From NCBI GenBank assembly GCA_965198045.1, contig CBDAOL010000011.1, positions 62,001 to 126,000 of the forward strand: a stretch of 64,000 nt of DNA, in the 5' to 3' direction. The position numbers were made by a program, and so were the translations under genes. Below are positions 25,938 through 34,863 of this stretch, piece by piece. The first letter of the stretch is position 1. The number at the start of each line of letters is the position of its first letter. The stretch comes from CBDDEC01 sp965198045 (GTDB lineage: Bacteria > Chloroflexota > Dehalococcoidia > UBA2979). Below the pieces are notes generated by a model. The model was not told where the DNA came from and made no database searches. It saw only the letters and a list, made by a program, of their open reading frames with translations.

Positions 25938-26834
25938 TTGCCGGGCGCGCGCCTCGACGATGCGAGCGCCCTCGGCGCGGGCTGGGGATCGACCGCCTAC
26001 CGAGTTCCCGATGCCGACGGCGACTGGACCATGAAGGTCCCGCGGCGGGACACCTCTCGGGAGGTCACCGGCGATCTCCGGGTCGAAGCCGGCCTGCTGC
26101 CGCTGCTCGCCGCGGCCGGGCTGCCGACCCCTCGGGACGCGCGCGCGATCCTCGACGGCCGCGGCGAACTCCTCGCGCTGGCGCATCGATTCGTCGAGGG
26201 CGGGCGCGCTGAGCCTCAGAGCATCGCCGGGCGCGCACGGCGCGCCCGCTTTGCCTCGGATGTCGGGCGCTTCCTCGCGCGATTACACGCGATCGACATC
26301 GAGGGGGCGCGCGCGGTGGGCGTGCCCGAGCTCGACCTCTGGCCTGACCGGTACGCACCGATGATTGAAGACTGCCGGCCGCTGCTCTCGCCTCGCACGC
26401 TGGCGTGGCTCGACGAGACCGCCGCCCCCTTCGTCGCCGCCGGTGGTACGTCGACCGGGCCTCGGACGCTCGTGCATGGCGACATCTCGCCGGCGCACCT
26501 GCGTGTTGACGAGGTGGGCACCCTCGGCCGCGTGATCGATTTCGGCGACGCGATGATCGCCGACCCGGCGATCGACCTCGCGGGCGTTCTCTGGGGCTAC
26601 GGCTGGCCGCTGGCCGAGCAGGTGCTCGCCGCCTACGTCGAGACTGGCGCAACCCTCGATGCCGAAGCCCCGCGGCGCATGCGCTTCTACGTCGACACCG
26701 TCCCGCTGTTCCTCGTGCGCTACGGCGATGCCGTCGACAGCACGGGCGACACGCGCCGCGCGGGCGTGCGGCAGCTGGCCGCGAGGGCGGCGGCTGCGAC
26801 GCGCAGATCGCAGCAAGAGACGGCGCTACGCTAG
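25938..26834 (+). CDS. Phosphotransferase (APH/choline-kinase-like) enzyme
   Basis: 298 residues from TTG 25938; no better start is visible in the 59 bp after leuD. Kinase-like fold: a nucleotide-binding strand GAGWGSTAYRV and lysine in MKVPRRD, then the catalytic loop VHGDISPAHLRVD (about 181-193) and the metal-binding DFGDAMIADPAIDLAGVLW (about 203-221). Family members phosphorylate small molecules such as aminoglycosides, homoserine or sugars. It sits between leuD and leuB without disturbing strand or spacing, so it is likely co-transcribed; the substrate is unknown. Confidence 0.85.
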   Translation: MPGARLDDASALGAGWGSTAYRVPDADGDWTMKVPRRDTSREVTGDLRVEAGLLPLLAAAGLPTPRDARAILDGRGELLALAHRFVEGGRAEPQSIAGRARRARFASDVGRFLARLHAIDIEGARAVGVPELDLWPDRYAPMIEDCRPLLSPRTLAWLDETAAPFVAAGGTSTGPRTLVHGDISPAHLRVDEVGTLGRVIDFGDAMIADPAIDLAGVLWGYGWPLAEQVLAAYVETGATLDAEAPRRMRFYVDTVPLFLVRYGDAVDSTGDTRRAGVRQLAARAAAATRRSQQETALR

Positions 26835-26885
26835 CGCACCCACCGAGGTGCCCCGAGCGCCATCGACGGAGCGAGAGGGACTGAC

Positions 26886-27980
26886 ATGGCGACGTTCGAC
26901 ATCCTCGTCCTGCCGGGCGACGGCATCGGGCCCGAGGTCACCGCCGAGGGCGTGCGCGTCCTCGAGGCGGTCGGGCGCCGCTTCGAGCACGTCTTCAACC
27001 TGACGGAAGACATCGTCGGCGGCGCCTGCATCGACGCGCACGGCGTCGCCCTGCGCCCGGAGACGCTCGAGGCCGCGCGTGCCTCGGACGCCCTGCTCTT
27101 CGGAGCGGTCGGCGGGCCGAAGTGGGACGATCCGACGGCGAAGGTGCGGCCCGAGCAGGGTCTGCTCGCGCTGCGCTCCGAACTCGACCTCTGGGCCAAC
27201 CTGCGCCCGGTGAAGGCAGAGCCGGCGCTGCTGCACGCCTCCTCGATCAAGGCCGACATCCTCGAGGGCGCCGACATGCTCGTGATCCGCGAGCTGACCA
27301 GCGGCATCTACTTCGGCAAGCCGCAAGAGCGCCGCACCGTCGAGGCGGGGCGCGCCGCCGTCGACACGATGTACTACGACGAGGCGCAGATCGCGCGCGT
27401 CGCGCACCTCGGCTTCCGCTTCGCGCAGCAACGTCGAGGCAAGCTCACCAGCGTCGACAAGGCGAACGTCCTGGAGTCGTCGCGCCTCTGGCGCGAAGTC
27501 GTGGTCGAGGTGTCGGAGGAGTACCCGGACGTCGAGCTCGATCACGTGCTCGTCGACGCGATGACGATGCACCTGATCCGTCGCCCGCGCGACTTCGATG
27601 TGGTGATCGCCAGCAACATGTTCGGCGACATCGTCACCGACGAGGCCTCGATGCTGACCGGTTCGATGGGCATGCTGCCCTCGGCGTCGCTCTCCGATGT
27701 CGACGAGAGCGGCCTCGGCCTCGGCATGTACGAGCCGATCCACGGCTCCGCGCCCGACATCGCCGGCACCGGCGTCGCGAACCCGCTCGCCATGGTGCTC
27801 TGCACCGCGATGCTGCTGCGCCACTCCTGCGGCCTCGAGGCGGAGGCCCAGGCGGTCGAGCAGGCGGTCGCCGAGGTGGTCGAGGCCGGCCTGCGCACGC
27901 CCGACCTCGCCTCGGAGGGCGACGAGACGCTCGGCACGGTGGCGATGGCCGACGCGGTCCTCGAACGGCTGGGCGGCTAA
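26886..27980 (+). CDS. leuB: 3-isopropylmalate dehydrogenase
   Basis: 364 residues from ATG 26886. Mg/NAD-dependent oxidative decarboxylation in leucine synthesis. The N-terminal LPGDGIGPEVTAEGVRVLEAV, the substrate-binding DLWANLRPVKAEPA, the TSGIYFGKP segment, the VDAMTMHLIRRPRDFDVVIASNMFGDIVTDEASMLTGS block and GMYEPIHGSAPDIAGTGVANP are characteristic. It completes the leuA-C-D-B set. The stop overlaps by 4 bp the convergent kinase-like gene. Confidence 0.97.
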   Translation: MATFDILVLPGDGIGPEVTAEGVRVLEAVGRRFEHVFNLTEDIVGGACIDAHGVALRPETLEAARASDALLFGAVGGPKWDDPTAKVRPEQGLLALRSELDLWANLRPVKAEPALLHASSIKADILEGADMLVIRELTSGIYFGKPQERRTVEAGRAAVDTMYYDEAQIARVAHLGFRFAQQRRGKLTSVDKANVLESSRLWREVVVEVSEEYPDVELDHVLVDAMTMHLIRRPRDFDVVIASNMFGDIVTDEASMLTGSMGMLPSASLSDVDESGLGLGMYEPIHGSAPDIAGTGVANPLAMVLCTAMLLRHSCGLEAEAQAVEQAVAEVVEAGLRTPDLASEGDETLGTVAMADAVLERLGG

Positions 27981-28909
27981 ACGCCGGCCGCGAACTCCAT
28001 CGTCCGCGCCGCCGAGCGTTCGAGTTCGTGCCAGCGGTGGGTGAGCGCATTGTACGCCTGCGCGTCGAGGCCGATGCGCACGAGGTAGCAGCGCAACCGC
28101 TCCTCGAACGCTGGGACATCGAGGCGGATCGCCGCGTAGTGCGCATCCGCCTCGGCCGCGAGGTCGATGCGGCCGAGGTCGCGGAACCAGGGCAGCCAGA
28201 ACGCGATGTGCGCTAGGTCGTACAGGGAGTCGCCGTAGATGGCGTTCCCCCAATCGAGGACCGCCGAGACCTGGGCGTTCTCCACGAGCAGGTTCGAGGC
28301 GACGAGGTCCGTGTGGACCACGTGTCGCACCTCCGGCAGGCGTCCACGAGCCGCTCGAGCGCTGCGTAGCCCGCCTCGAAGGTGGCTTCGGCGCCGGGAC
28401 GCGACGCCAGCAGCGAACGCCAGCCGCCGGTGCGGGAGCCGGGGCGGTCGCTCGCGACATCGAGGAGGTAGTCGCGCCAGCTCGCGAACGGGGCCACGCC
28501 ATCGGGACGCCACGGTCCGAAGCCCTCGCCCTGTGGCTCGATCTCGCGCAGCGTCGAGGGCCAGGAACATCGAGGGCCGGGCCGCACGGAAGCCCGCGGC
28601 GCCAAGCGTTTCGAGGAACTGGCCATGCGCCCGACCGGAGATCGCATACGCACCGCCGAGGGCGTCGCCGACCTCGATCAGCTCGGGGACGGGCAGCTCG
28701 CGTGTGGCGAAGCCCGCCGCCACACGGTCCTTCTCGTAATCCTCGCAGTGCTGGCCGAAACGAACCACCAGCTCGCGCCAACCGGCGGTGAAGCCGTATG
28801 CCCTCGACCACTCGCCGGCGCCGATCTCGACGGGCGTCGAGGCATCCTCGAAGCGTTGCCGAATGAATGACGCGATGACGACCGCGTCGGGCGCAGCCAC
28901 CTCACACAC
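27977..28909 (-). pseudogene. APH-family phosphotransferase with paired compensating frameshifts
   Basis: The frame from GTG 28909 is open to 27977 (310 codons), but its middle (about residues 118-195) is arginine-rich and not protein-like. The alternative frame at about 28330-28560 encodes a convincing family segment (FGPWRPDGVAPFASWRDYLL, then AGYAALERLVDA). The N-terminal part (GEWSRAYGFTAGWRELVVRFG) and C-terminal part (VHTDLVASNLLVEN, VSAVLDWGNAIYGDSLYDLAHI) are both in the main frame. One extra base near 28555 and one missing C in the CC before GGAGG near 28336 would explain it. It resembles hygromycin-kinase-type APH proteins. Either two sequence errors or a compensated mutation. Confidence 0.8.
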
Positions 28910-29444
28910 CGGCGTCTATTGGAGGGTCGGGGTAGTCGCCGGCGAGGACCGGCGGCAGCCACGTCGCCAGCACACGAGGTGACACCGTCTCGTCGGTCTC
29001 GACGATCTCCTCGAACGTCCACCAGCGCAGCTCGTCCATGATCAGCATCTCGTCGGGATAGAGCGTGAGGTCGGGCGCATCCTCGTCGAGCCGCGCGACA
29101 TAAGAGCGTTCCCGCGTCGCGATCCACTCGTCGCGCAGCGTCCAGTGCCAGAGGTGTTTGCGTGTCCAGACGCACGGGCTCAGCGCAACGCCTTCGAGGT
29201 TCAGCTCCTCGCGCAACTCGCGCCGCGCGGCCTCGCGGTGGGTGTCGCCGACCTCGACGCCGCCGCCGGGGGTGATCCAGATCGGGTGAGGGTCGTCCGG
29301 ATCGACAATCGCGCGGAGCAGCAGCAGGCGGTCTGACGCGTCGAGGAGCAGCACCCGCGCGGCGGGACGATCGATCGCATCCTCCACGGAGCGCCCGGAG
29401 CCGGTGGGTGCAGTGCTGCGCGGTGGGGGTTCTTCGCGCGTCAT
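28902..29444 (-). CDS. NUDIX hydrolase
   Basis: 180 residues from ATG 29444; the longer open frame upstream to 29693 runs through the cimA leader region and is unlikely. The NUDIX box reads GGGVEVGDTHREAARRELREELN (about 70-92), with the family's G-x5-E-x7-REx2EE pattern. ARVLLLDASDRLLLLRAIVDPDDPHPIWITP precedes it. It hydrolyses nucleoside-diphosphate-X compounds. The stop overlaps the GTG of the phosphotransferase gene that follows, so the two may be translationally coupled. Confidence 0.9.
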   Translation of the reverse strand: MTREEPPPRSTAPTGSGRSVEDAIDRPAARVLLLDASDRLLLLRAIVDPDDPHPIWITPGGGVEVGDTHREAARRELREELNLEGVALSPCVWTRKHLWHWTLRDEWIATRERSYVARLDEDAPDLTLYPDEMLIMDELRWWTFEEIVETDETVSPRVLATWLPPVLAGDYPDPPIDAGV

Positions 29445-29486
29445 GCCCTCATGCTGGGCCGCCCACCGCGTGGGGGAAAGCCCCGA

Positions 29487-29515
29487 TTGAGGGTGTCGGA
29501 AGCCACCCGTACACT
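29487..29515 (+). promoter_or_regulatory. Promoter of the cimA leader
   Basis: A -35 TTGAGG (29487-29492), a 17-bp spacer and -10 TACACT (29510-29515). The leader GTG begins nine bases after the -10 box, the same geometry as at the ilvB leader. Confidence 0.55.
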
Positions 29516-29524
29516 GATCGCACT

Positions 29525-29632
29525 GTGAATGACACGATGATCGGCACAACGAGCATTCGATCGGCGGTGACAGCCGTCCGGCTCGCAGGGCACCCGCCCG
29601 CGACGCCGGCGGCGTCCGTGATTCGCAGCTGA
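29525..29632 (+). CDS. Candidate leader peptide upstream of cimA
   Basis: A 35-codon frame, GTG 29525 to TGA at 29630-29632 (or ATG 29537). It contains MIGTTSIRSAVTAVRLAG: clusters of Ile, Thr and Val, amino acids linked to the isoleucine branch fed by citramalate. It begins nine bases after a -10 box, and 139 nt of GC-rich RNA with CCGG-rich stems separate it from cimA. Less striking in composition than the ilvB and leuA leaders, but the promoter geometry supports it. Confidence 0.55.
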   Translation: MNDTMIGTTSIRSAVTAVRLAGHPPATPAASVIRS

Positions 29633-29771
29633 GGCGCGCCTGCCGGCGGGGCGAGGGGTGATGCACTCTCGCACGGCGGACGCGACAACCCACATCGCAA
29701 CGGCAGGATGACGACGCTGGCTCCGCGAGCCGGCACCCCGGCGGCAGTCGGGGCGAACGGACCGGCCCCTC

Positions 29772-31379
29772 ATGACCACGGCCAGCGACCTACAGCTCTA
29801 CGACACGACTCTCCGCGACGGCCTCGGGATGGAGGGGCTCAGCCTCTCGCTTGAAGACAAGCTGCTCATCCTCGCGAAGCTCGACAGCATCGGCGTGCAC
29901 TACATCGAGGGCGGCTACCCCGGCTCCAACCCGAAGGATGCTGAGTTCTTTCAGCGCGCCCTCGAGGTGCCGCTCGAGCACGCGAAGCTCGTCGCCTTTG
30001 GCGCGACGCGCCGCGCCGGCGGCGACGCCGCGACCGACGAGACGATCCAGGCCGTCCTCGACGCCGGCACGCCGGTGGTCACGCTGGTCGGCAAGGCCTC
30101 GGCGGAGCAGGTTCGCGAGGTCATCCAGACATCCGAGGAGGAGAACCTCGAGATGATCCGCGACTCGATCGCCTACCTCGTCGGCCGCGACCGCGAGGTG
30201 GTGTTCGACGCGGAGCACTTCTTCGACGGCTTCCGCGACGATCGCGCCTACTCGCTCTCGACCGTGACCACCGCCGCGCGCGCCGGCGCCACGACCGTCG
30301 CGCTCTGCGACACCAACGGCGGCACCATGCCGCGCGAGATCGTCGAGGGCGTCGAGGCGGCGCTGGCAGCCCTCGAAGGCACCGGCTGCAGCGTCGGCAT
30401 CCACGTCCATAACGACACCGACATGGCGGTCGCGAACACGATCCTGGCGGTGCAGGCGGGCGCGACGCAGGTACAGGCCTGCCTCAACGGCTGGGGCGAG
30501 CGGACGGGCAACGCCAACATCATCAGCGTGATCGCCAACCTTCAGCTCAAGCTGGGCTACGAGCTGGTGAGCGAGGACCAGCTGCGCCGTCTGACCGAGG
30601 CGTCCCACTACGCCTCGGAGCTGGCGAACCTGATCCCTGACGCCCAGCAACCCTACGTGGGCAGCGGGGCGTTCGCGCACAAGGCCGGTCTACACGTCGC
30701 GGCGATCACGAAGTCGCCCGGGTCCTACACACACGTCGACCCACTGGCGGTCGGCAACATCGAGCGCGTGCTCGTTTCCGAGCTGGCGGGCCGCCGCAAC
30801 ATCACCGAGAAGCTGCGCGAGCAGGGTGTGGACCTCGAGCTCACCGACGATCAGGCTCGGCGCGTCCTCCAACGCGTCAAGGAACGCGAGGCGCTGGGCT
30901 CGCAGTTCGAATCGGCCGAGGCCTCATTCGAGCTGCTCGTGCGGCGTCAGCTCGATGGGTACGAGGCGCCGTTCGACATGGAGGACTTCCTGATCGTCGA
31001 GCGCCGCCGCCACACCCGGAACGGCGACGAGAACGAGATGCAAGGCGAGGCCGTGGTGAAGGTGCGCGTGGGCGACCACGTGAGCCACGTCGCCGGCGAC
31101 GGCAATGGCCCGGTGTCAGCCCTCGACGCGGCGGTGCGACGCGCCCTCGAGGAGGTCTTCCCGGGGATCGCGGCGGTGCACCTTATTGACTACAAAGTGC
31201 GCATCATCAACTCCGCCGCCGGCGCGGACGCCGCGGTACGAGTACTCATCGAGTCCTCGGACGGCCTGCATCTCTGGCGCACCGTTGGCGCCTCGACGGA
31301 CGTCATCGAGGCGTCCTGGCTCGCCCTGCAGGACTCCTTCGAGTACTGGATCACGCGCTGGGGTTCGACTGAGGCTTAG
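29772..31379 (+). CDS. cimA: Citramalate synthase
   Basis: 535 residues from ATG 29772. Condenses pyruvate and acetyl-CoA to (R)-citramalate, giving a threonine-independent route to 2-oxobutyrate and isoleucine through LeuCDB. It has the LeuA-like barrel start LYDTTLRDGLGMEGLSLSLEDKL, the metal motif GIHVHNDTDMAVANT (about 208-222) and NGWGERTGNANI. The GYPGSNPKD segment and length point to CimA rather than a second LeuA. The C-terminal LeuA-type regulatory domain is present. Confidence 0.93.
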   Translation: MTTASDLQLYDTTLRDGLGMEGLSLSLEDKLLILAKLDSIGVHYIEGGYPGSNPKDAEFFQRALEVPLEHAKLVAFGATRRAGGDAATDETIQAVLDAGTPVVTLVGKASAEQVREVIQTSEEENLEMIRDSIAYLVGRDREVVFDAEHFFDGFRDDRAYSLSTVTTAARAGATTVALCDTNGGTMPREIVEGVEAALAALEGTGCSVGIHVHNDTDMAVANTILAVQAGATQVQACLNGWGERTGNANIISVIANLQLKLGYELVSEDQLRRLTEASHYASELANLIPDAQQPYVGSGAFAHKAGLHVAAITKSPGSYTHVDPLAVGNIERVLVSELAGRRNITEKLREQGVDLELTDDQARRVLQRVKEREALGSQFESAEASFELLVRRQLDGYEAPFDMEDFLIVERRRHTRNGDENEMQGEAVVKVRVGDHVSHVAGDGNGPVSALDAAVRRALEEVFPGIAAVHLIDYKVRIINSAAGADAAVRVLIESSDGLHLWRTVGASTDVIEASWLALQDSFEYWITRWGSTEA

Positions 31380-31396
31380 CCGCTAGCAGCCAGCCG

Positions 31397-32338
31397 CTAG
31401 CCGCGCGAGGGCGCTCGCTGCGGGGTCAGCTCGCGAGGCGCGAGGCGCTGGAGCAACGGCCGGAGCTGCTCGGGCACGTCCTCGAGGTCGATGCGACCGC
31501 TGCGCAGACCCTCGATCAGCCCGCGCGGGCGCTCGGGATCGAGGTCCAGGCCCTCGAAGTTCGTCCCGGTGAGACCTTCGGGACGGTCCACTTCCAGTGT
31601 GACCAGAGCGTCGCCCCGCACGATCCCAAGCTCGTACGTCGTGCCCGGCTCGACCGCGGCGATCGCCTCGCGTAGCGCGCCGATGTTGGCTACGGCGTGC
31701 CCGTCGACCGAGCGAATCGGATCGCCGCGCTCGACGCCGGCCGCGTCGGCGGCGCTGCCGGGTGTCACCTCGATCACCGCGAGCTCGCTGTCGACGCTCA
31801 CGCCGAGGAGTGGCCGCGGATCGATGCGGAACTCGAAGCGGTCGAGGTCCGGCGTCGGCGCTTGCTCACGAAGGCGCTCGAGCAGCGGCCCCAGCTCGGC
31901 GCCACCATTGCGCTCCCGGTCCTCGAGGAGGCGGCGCAGCTGCTCGCCGAGCTCGCTCAGGTCACCGAACTCCGCCCGGTCGCCGTCCTCGCCACCATCG
32001 CGGTCACCGAGGAGGTCGCGTAGCGAGTCGAAACTGCCCCGCTCGAAGTCGAAGTCCTCCACCTCGAAGCTGAGCAGCGGGAGCAGTTGCAGCAGCAGCG
32101 ATAACCCCAGCTCGTCGAAGTTCAGCTCGTCGAAGTTCAGCTCGCCAAAGTTCAGAGCGCCGTCCTCGAACGCCGCGATGTCGTCCTCGTCGAGGCCGAG
32201 GGCTTCGAGGTCGAGTTCGAGGCGCAGCTTCGAGCCATCGCGCTCGATCGAGATCAGCTGGGTCTCGTCGCCGTCGTCGTCATTGAAGGCCTGGACGATG
32301 AGCGCGCCCATGCCGGCGATCGCGATCACGCCGATCAC
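31397..32338 (-). CDS. Membrane-anchored PDZ-domain protein with NFDEL repeats
   Basis: 313 residues from GTG 32338. One N-terminal membrane segment (VIGVIAIAGMGALIV), then an acidic outside region containing a tandem NFxEL repeat (NFGEL, NFDEL, NFDEL at about 62-76). A PDZ domain follows at about 170-255 (LLGVSVDSELAVIEVTPGSAADAAGVERGDPIRSVDGHAVANIGALREAI). No protease domain. In-frame sequence upstream (PRERLAPWLAAA) looks coding but has no start; one fewer C near 32368 would join it to TTG 32394 (MKRTSDA). It lies downstream of the two-component genes and may be their target or a sensor accessory. Confidence 0.8.
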   Translation of the reverse strand: MIGVIAIAGMGALIVQAFNDDDGDETQLISIERDGSKLRLELDLEALGLDEDDIAAFEDGALNFGELNFDELNFDELGLSLLLQLLPLLSFEVEDFDFERGSFDSLRDLLGDRDGGEDGDRAEFGDLSELGEQLRRLLEDRERNGGAELGPLLERLREQAPTPDLDRFEFRIDPRPLLGVSVDSELAVIEVTPGSAADAAGVERGDPIRSVDGHAVANIGALREAIAAVEPGTTYELGIVRGDALVTLEVDRPEGLTGTNFEGLDLDPERPRGLIEGLRSGRIDLEDVPEQLRPLLQRLAPRELTPQRAPSRG

Positions 32339-32409
32339 GGCGGCGGCGAGCCAGGGAGCGAGACGTTCACGGGGCGTCTGATGTCCTCTTCAAGTTGGTC
32401 CGCGCTGCG

Positions 32410-33807
32410 TCAGGCGACGCGTGGCGGCGGACCTGCGAGTGGGAGTCGTGCGATGAAGACGGTGCCGGTGTCCTCGCTGGACTCGACGTGGACCTCGCCG
32501 CCGTGCGCCTGTACCAGCTCCCGGACGATCGAGAGTCCGAGGCCCCGGTGCCGGCCCGTGCGCGCCGGGTCGGCCTGGTAGAAGCGGTCGAAGACGTGGG
32601 CAAGATCCTCGGTCGGAATCGGTGGACCGCCGTTGTGCACCTCGACGGTCAGGGCATCGCCGTCGACGTAGCTGCGCACCAGTACGCGCTCGTCGGTGAA
32701 CCGGATCGCATTGTCGATGAGGTTGGCGAACACCTGCTCGAGCCGTCGCCCGTCGGCACGCAGCGTCGCGCCGTCCAGGGCTGTTGCGACCTCGACGCCC
32801 GCCTCGCCCGCCTGGTAGCGGAAGCGCTGCACGGTCGCCTCGATCACGTCGTCGACGTCCAGCTCCTCGAGGCTGAGCGCGAGCGTGCCGGATTCGATCT
32901 CGGAGAGGTAGAGCAGGTCGTCCAGCAGGAACTGGATGCGCTCCGCCTCCTCCGTGATCACGGCCGCGGCCTGCTGCGGATCCTCGGCGACGCCGTCGAG
33001 CAGCGCCTGCGAGAAGCCACGGATCGAGGTGAGCGGCGTCTTCAGCTCGTGCGACACGTCGGCGAGCAAGTCGCGCGTCGCGCGGTTGCTGCGCGTGACC
33101 TGCGCCGACATCTCGTTGAACGCGCCTGCGAGCGTGCCCACTTCGTCGCTGCCGCTGACCTCGATGCGCTGGTCGAGCTCACCACGGGCCATCGCCTCCG
33201 ACGCCCGCGTCATCGCGCGTAACGGGTAGACGATGCGGGAGGAGAGCAGGATCGCGAACAGCACGGCCAGCGCGCCGGCGCCGAGCCCGGCGAGCCCAAG
33301 GCGTGGCAGCAGCTGCTCCCATGCCTGGGAGACGTCGCTCGTCGGAGCAACCACCGCGACTCTGATCGACATCTGCTGGGACGGCGAACTCGCCGCGCTG
33401 GGAGCGCTGAAGACGTACATGTCCTCGCCATCCATCGTGGCGCGCTCGGTCCGCACGGCGGCCATATCTGCCCCGTGATCGACCCCGCTGAGGTTGAGCC
33501 GCTGGCCGAGGAGTGCAGCATCGGGGCCGCTGTCGAGGATGACCCGGTCGTTCGGGTCGAGGAACACGACGCGTACCGGCACATCACGAGCGAGGGTGGC
33601 TCGGATCATGGATCGGGGCCAGCCCTCGGCTTCGAGCCGTTCGACATCCCGCGTCACGGGGCCGACCCAGCCACTGATGCGCTGTTCCGCTGCGCGCGCC
33701 TGCTGGTCACGCAGCAGCAGCACGGCCGAGGAGGCGGCGAGGAACAGTGTGATCAGGATGATCAGCGCGAATCCGGCCAGGAGACGGGAGCGGAAGCTAC
33801 GCAGCAT
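32410..33807 (-). CDS. Sensor histidine kinase
   Basis: 465 residues. TM1 at about 9-33, an extracytoplasmic domain to about 150, TM2 at about 158-182, HAMP around 183-240. The HisKA box is SHELKTPLTSIRGF with the phospho-acceptor His at about 258. The HATPase motifs are NLIDNAIRF (N box), HNGGPPIPTEDLAHVFDRFYQAD and GLGLSIVRELVQAHGG (G boxes). Its ATG overlaps the response-regulator gene end by 11 bp, making a tight RR-HK operon. The signal is unknown. Confidence 0.95.
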   Translation of the reverse strand: MLRSFRSRLLAGFALIILITLFLAASSAVLLLRDQQARAAEQRISGWVGPVTRDVERLEAEGWPRSMIRATLARDVPVRVVFLDPNDRVILDSGPDAALLGQRLNLSGVDHGADMAAVRTERATMDGEDMYVFSAPSAASSPSQQMSIRVAVVAPTSDVSQAWEQLLPRLGLAGLGAGALAVLFAILLSSRIVYPLRAMTRASEAMARGELDQRIEVSGSDEVGTLAGAFNEMSAQVTRSNRATRDLLADVSHELKTPLTSIRGFSQALLDGVAEDPQQAAAVITEEAERIQFLLDDLLYLSEIESGTLALSLEELDVDDVIEATVQRFRYQAGEAGVEVATALDGATLRADGRRLEQVFANLIDNAIRFTDERVLVRSYVDGDALTVEVHNGGPPIPTEDLAHVFDRFYQADPARTGRHRGLGLSIVRELVQAHGGEVHVESSEDTGTVFIARLPLAGPPPRVA

Positions 33808-34498
33808 CGGTGGCCGGTACGAGCTTGTAGCCCACGCCCCATACCGTCTCGATCTTCGGCTGAGCCGCCTTCAGCTTGTCGCGCAGCCAGGCGACGTGGA
33901 CATCGATGGTGCGCGCGTCGCCGTAGAAGTCTTCGCCCCAGACCATTGAGAGCAGCCGCTCGCGGTCGAGCGCGACATTCGGGTGGCGCATGAACGCCTC
34001 GAGCAAGTCGAACTCGCGCTGGCGGAGCTTGACGCGGTCTCCGGCGACAATGACGTCGCGGCTGGAGGGTTCGAGCGTCAGATCCTCGATCGTCACGGGC
34101 TCCGGTTCGCCGCTCTCCTTGGACTTGCGGTCCCACTCGCGGCGCCGCAGCGTCGCCTTCACGCGCGCGACCACCTCGCGAGGGTTGAACGGCTTCGTGA
34201 TGTAGTCGTCGGCGCCCATCTCGAGCCCAAGGATCTTGTCGATGTCCTCGGAGCGGGCTGTGAGCATCAGCACCGGCACCTCGGACTCCTTACGGATCTC
34301 CGTGCACACCTCGTAGCCGCCGATCTCCGGCATCATCAGGTCGAGCAGCACGAGGTCCGGCGAGTCAGAGCGGAAGCGCTCGAGCGCCTCGCGGCCGTCG
34401 CGCGCCGTCACCACCTCATAGCCCTCCTCGTGGAGGTACATGCGGAGCAGCTTGATGATGTTCTGCTCATCGTCGGCGACGAGGATGGTCTGGGGCAT
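33797..34498 (-). CDS. OmpR/PhoB-family response regulator
   Basis: 233 residues. Receiver domain: ILVADDEQNIIKLL, phospho-Asp in LVLLDLMMPEIGGY (about residue 53), conserved Thr in LMLTARS and Lys in ITKPFNPRE. The C-terminal winged helix (about 135-230) includes LRQREFDLLEAFMRHPNVALDRERLLSMVWG and RTIDVHVAWLRDKLKAA, with a GVGYKL end. It is the first gene of the RR-HK-(PDZ) operon behind a promoter at 34772-34800. Confidence 0.96.
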   Translation of the reverse strand: MPQTILVADDEQNIIKLLRMYLHEEGYEVVTARDGREALERFRSDSPDLVLLDLMMPEIGGYEVCTEIRKESEVPVLMLTARSEDIDKILGLEMGADDYITKPFNPREVVARVKATLRRREWDRKSKESGEPEPVTIEDLTLEPSSRDVIVAGDRVKLRQREFDLLEAFMRHPNVALDRERLLSMVWGEDFYGDARTIDVHVAWLRDKLKAAQPKIETVWGVGYKLVPATDAA

Positions 34499-34636
34499 GG
34501 CTACCAGCCTGTCGGGTTCCTGCCCTGGCGCTGCTCAGCGTGCAGCGCCGGGAGGAGAAGCGGAACGGGGCCGGCCCGTGCGTCGTCCGATCGAGACCGG
34601 AGACGCCCACCGTGACTCGCAACCGCTCCCACCACT

Positions 34637-34654
34637 TGTTTCGTTCGCGAAACA
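34637..34654. promoter_or_regulatory. Perfect inverted repeat in the two-component leader
   Basis: TGTTTCG, TTCG, CGAAACA: 7-base arms around a TTCG loop, roughly 140 bp upstream of the response-regulator start and inside its long 5' leader. It could be an RNA hairpin or a binding site; nothing in the sequence decides. Confidence 0.4.
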
Positions 34655-34771
34655 CGTTGGCTGGGCGCGGCCCCTTCCTTGGGATCTATCTTGCCGCGCA
34701 GCCGTTCGCGAGCCGCTATTCAAGTGTAAACAGTCTGTGATCAGCCGCGCCCGCCGGGGAAAGCACGGCGG

Positions 34772-34800
34772 ATTATATACATGAGGCGCAGGGGCGTCAG
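34772..34800 (-). promoter_or_regulatory. Sigma-70-type promoter of the two-component operon
   Basis: On the minus strand: -35 CTGACG (34800-34795), a 17-bp spacer and a perfect -10 TATAAT (34777-34772). Transcription would start near 34765, leaving a 5' leader of about 265 nt before the response-regulator ATG. The 34499-34770 stretch holds no other gene that I can see. Confidence 0.6.
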
Positions 34801-34863
34801 ATACGCGGCGGCAGGACCGCGCCGTGAAGCGCGATCCTGACTTCGGTGATCAGATCGATGGGA

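Noticed and set aside
25938..28909. Aminoglycoside-resistance genes
   Set aside because: The two kinase-like proteins show only the general APH/choline-kinase fold; one is frameshifted and neither has a specific resistance signature that I can recognise.
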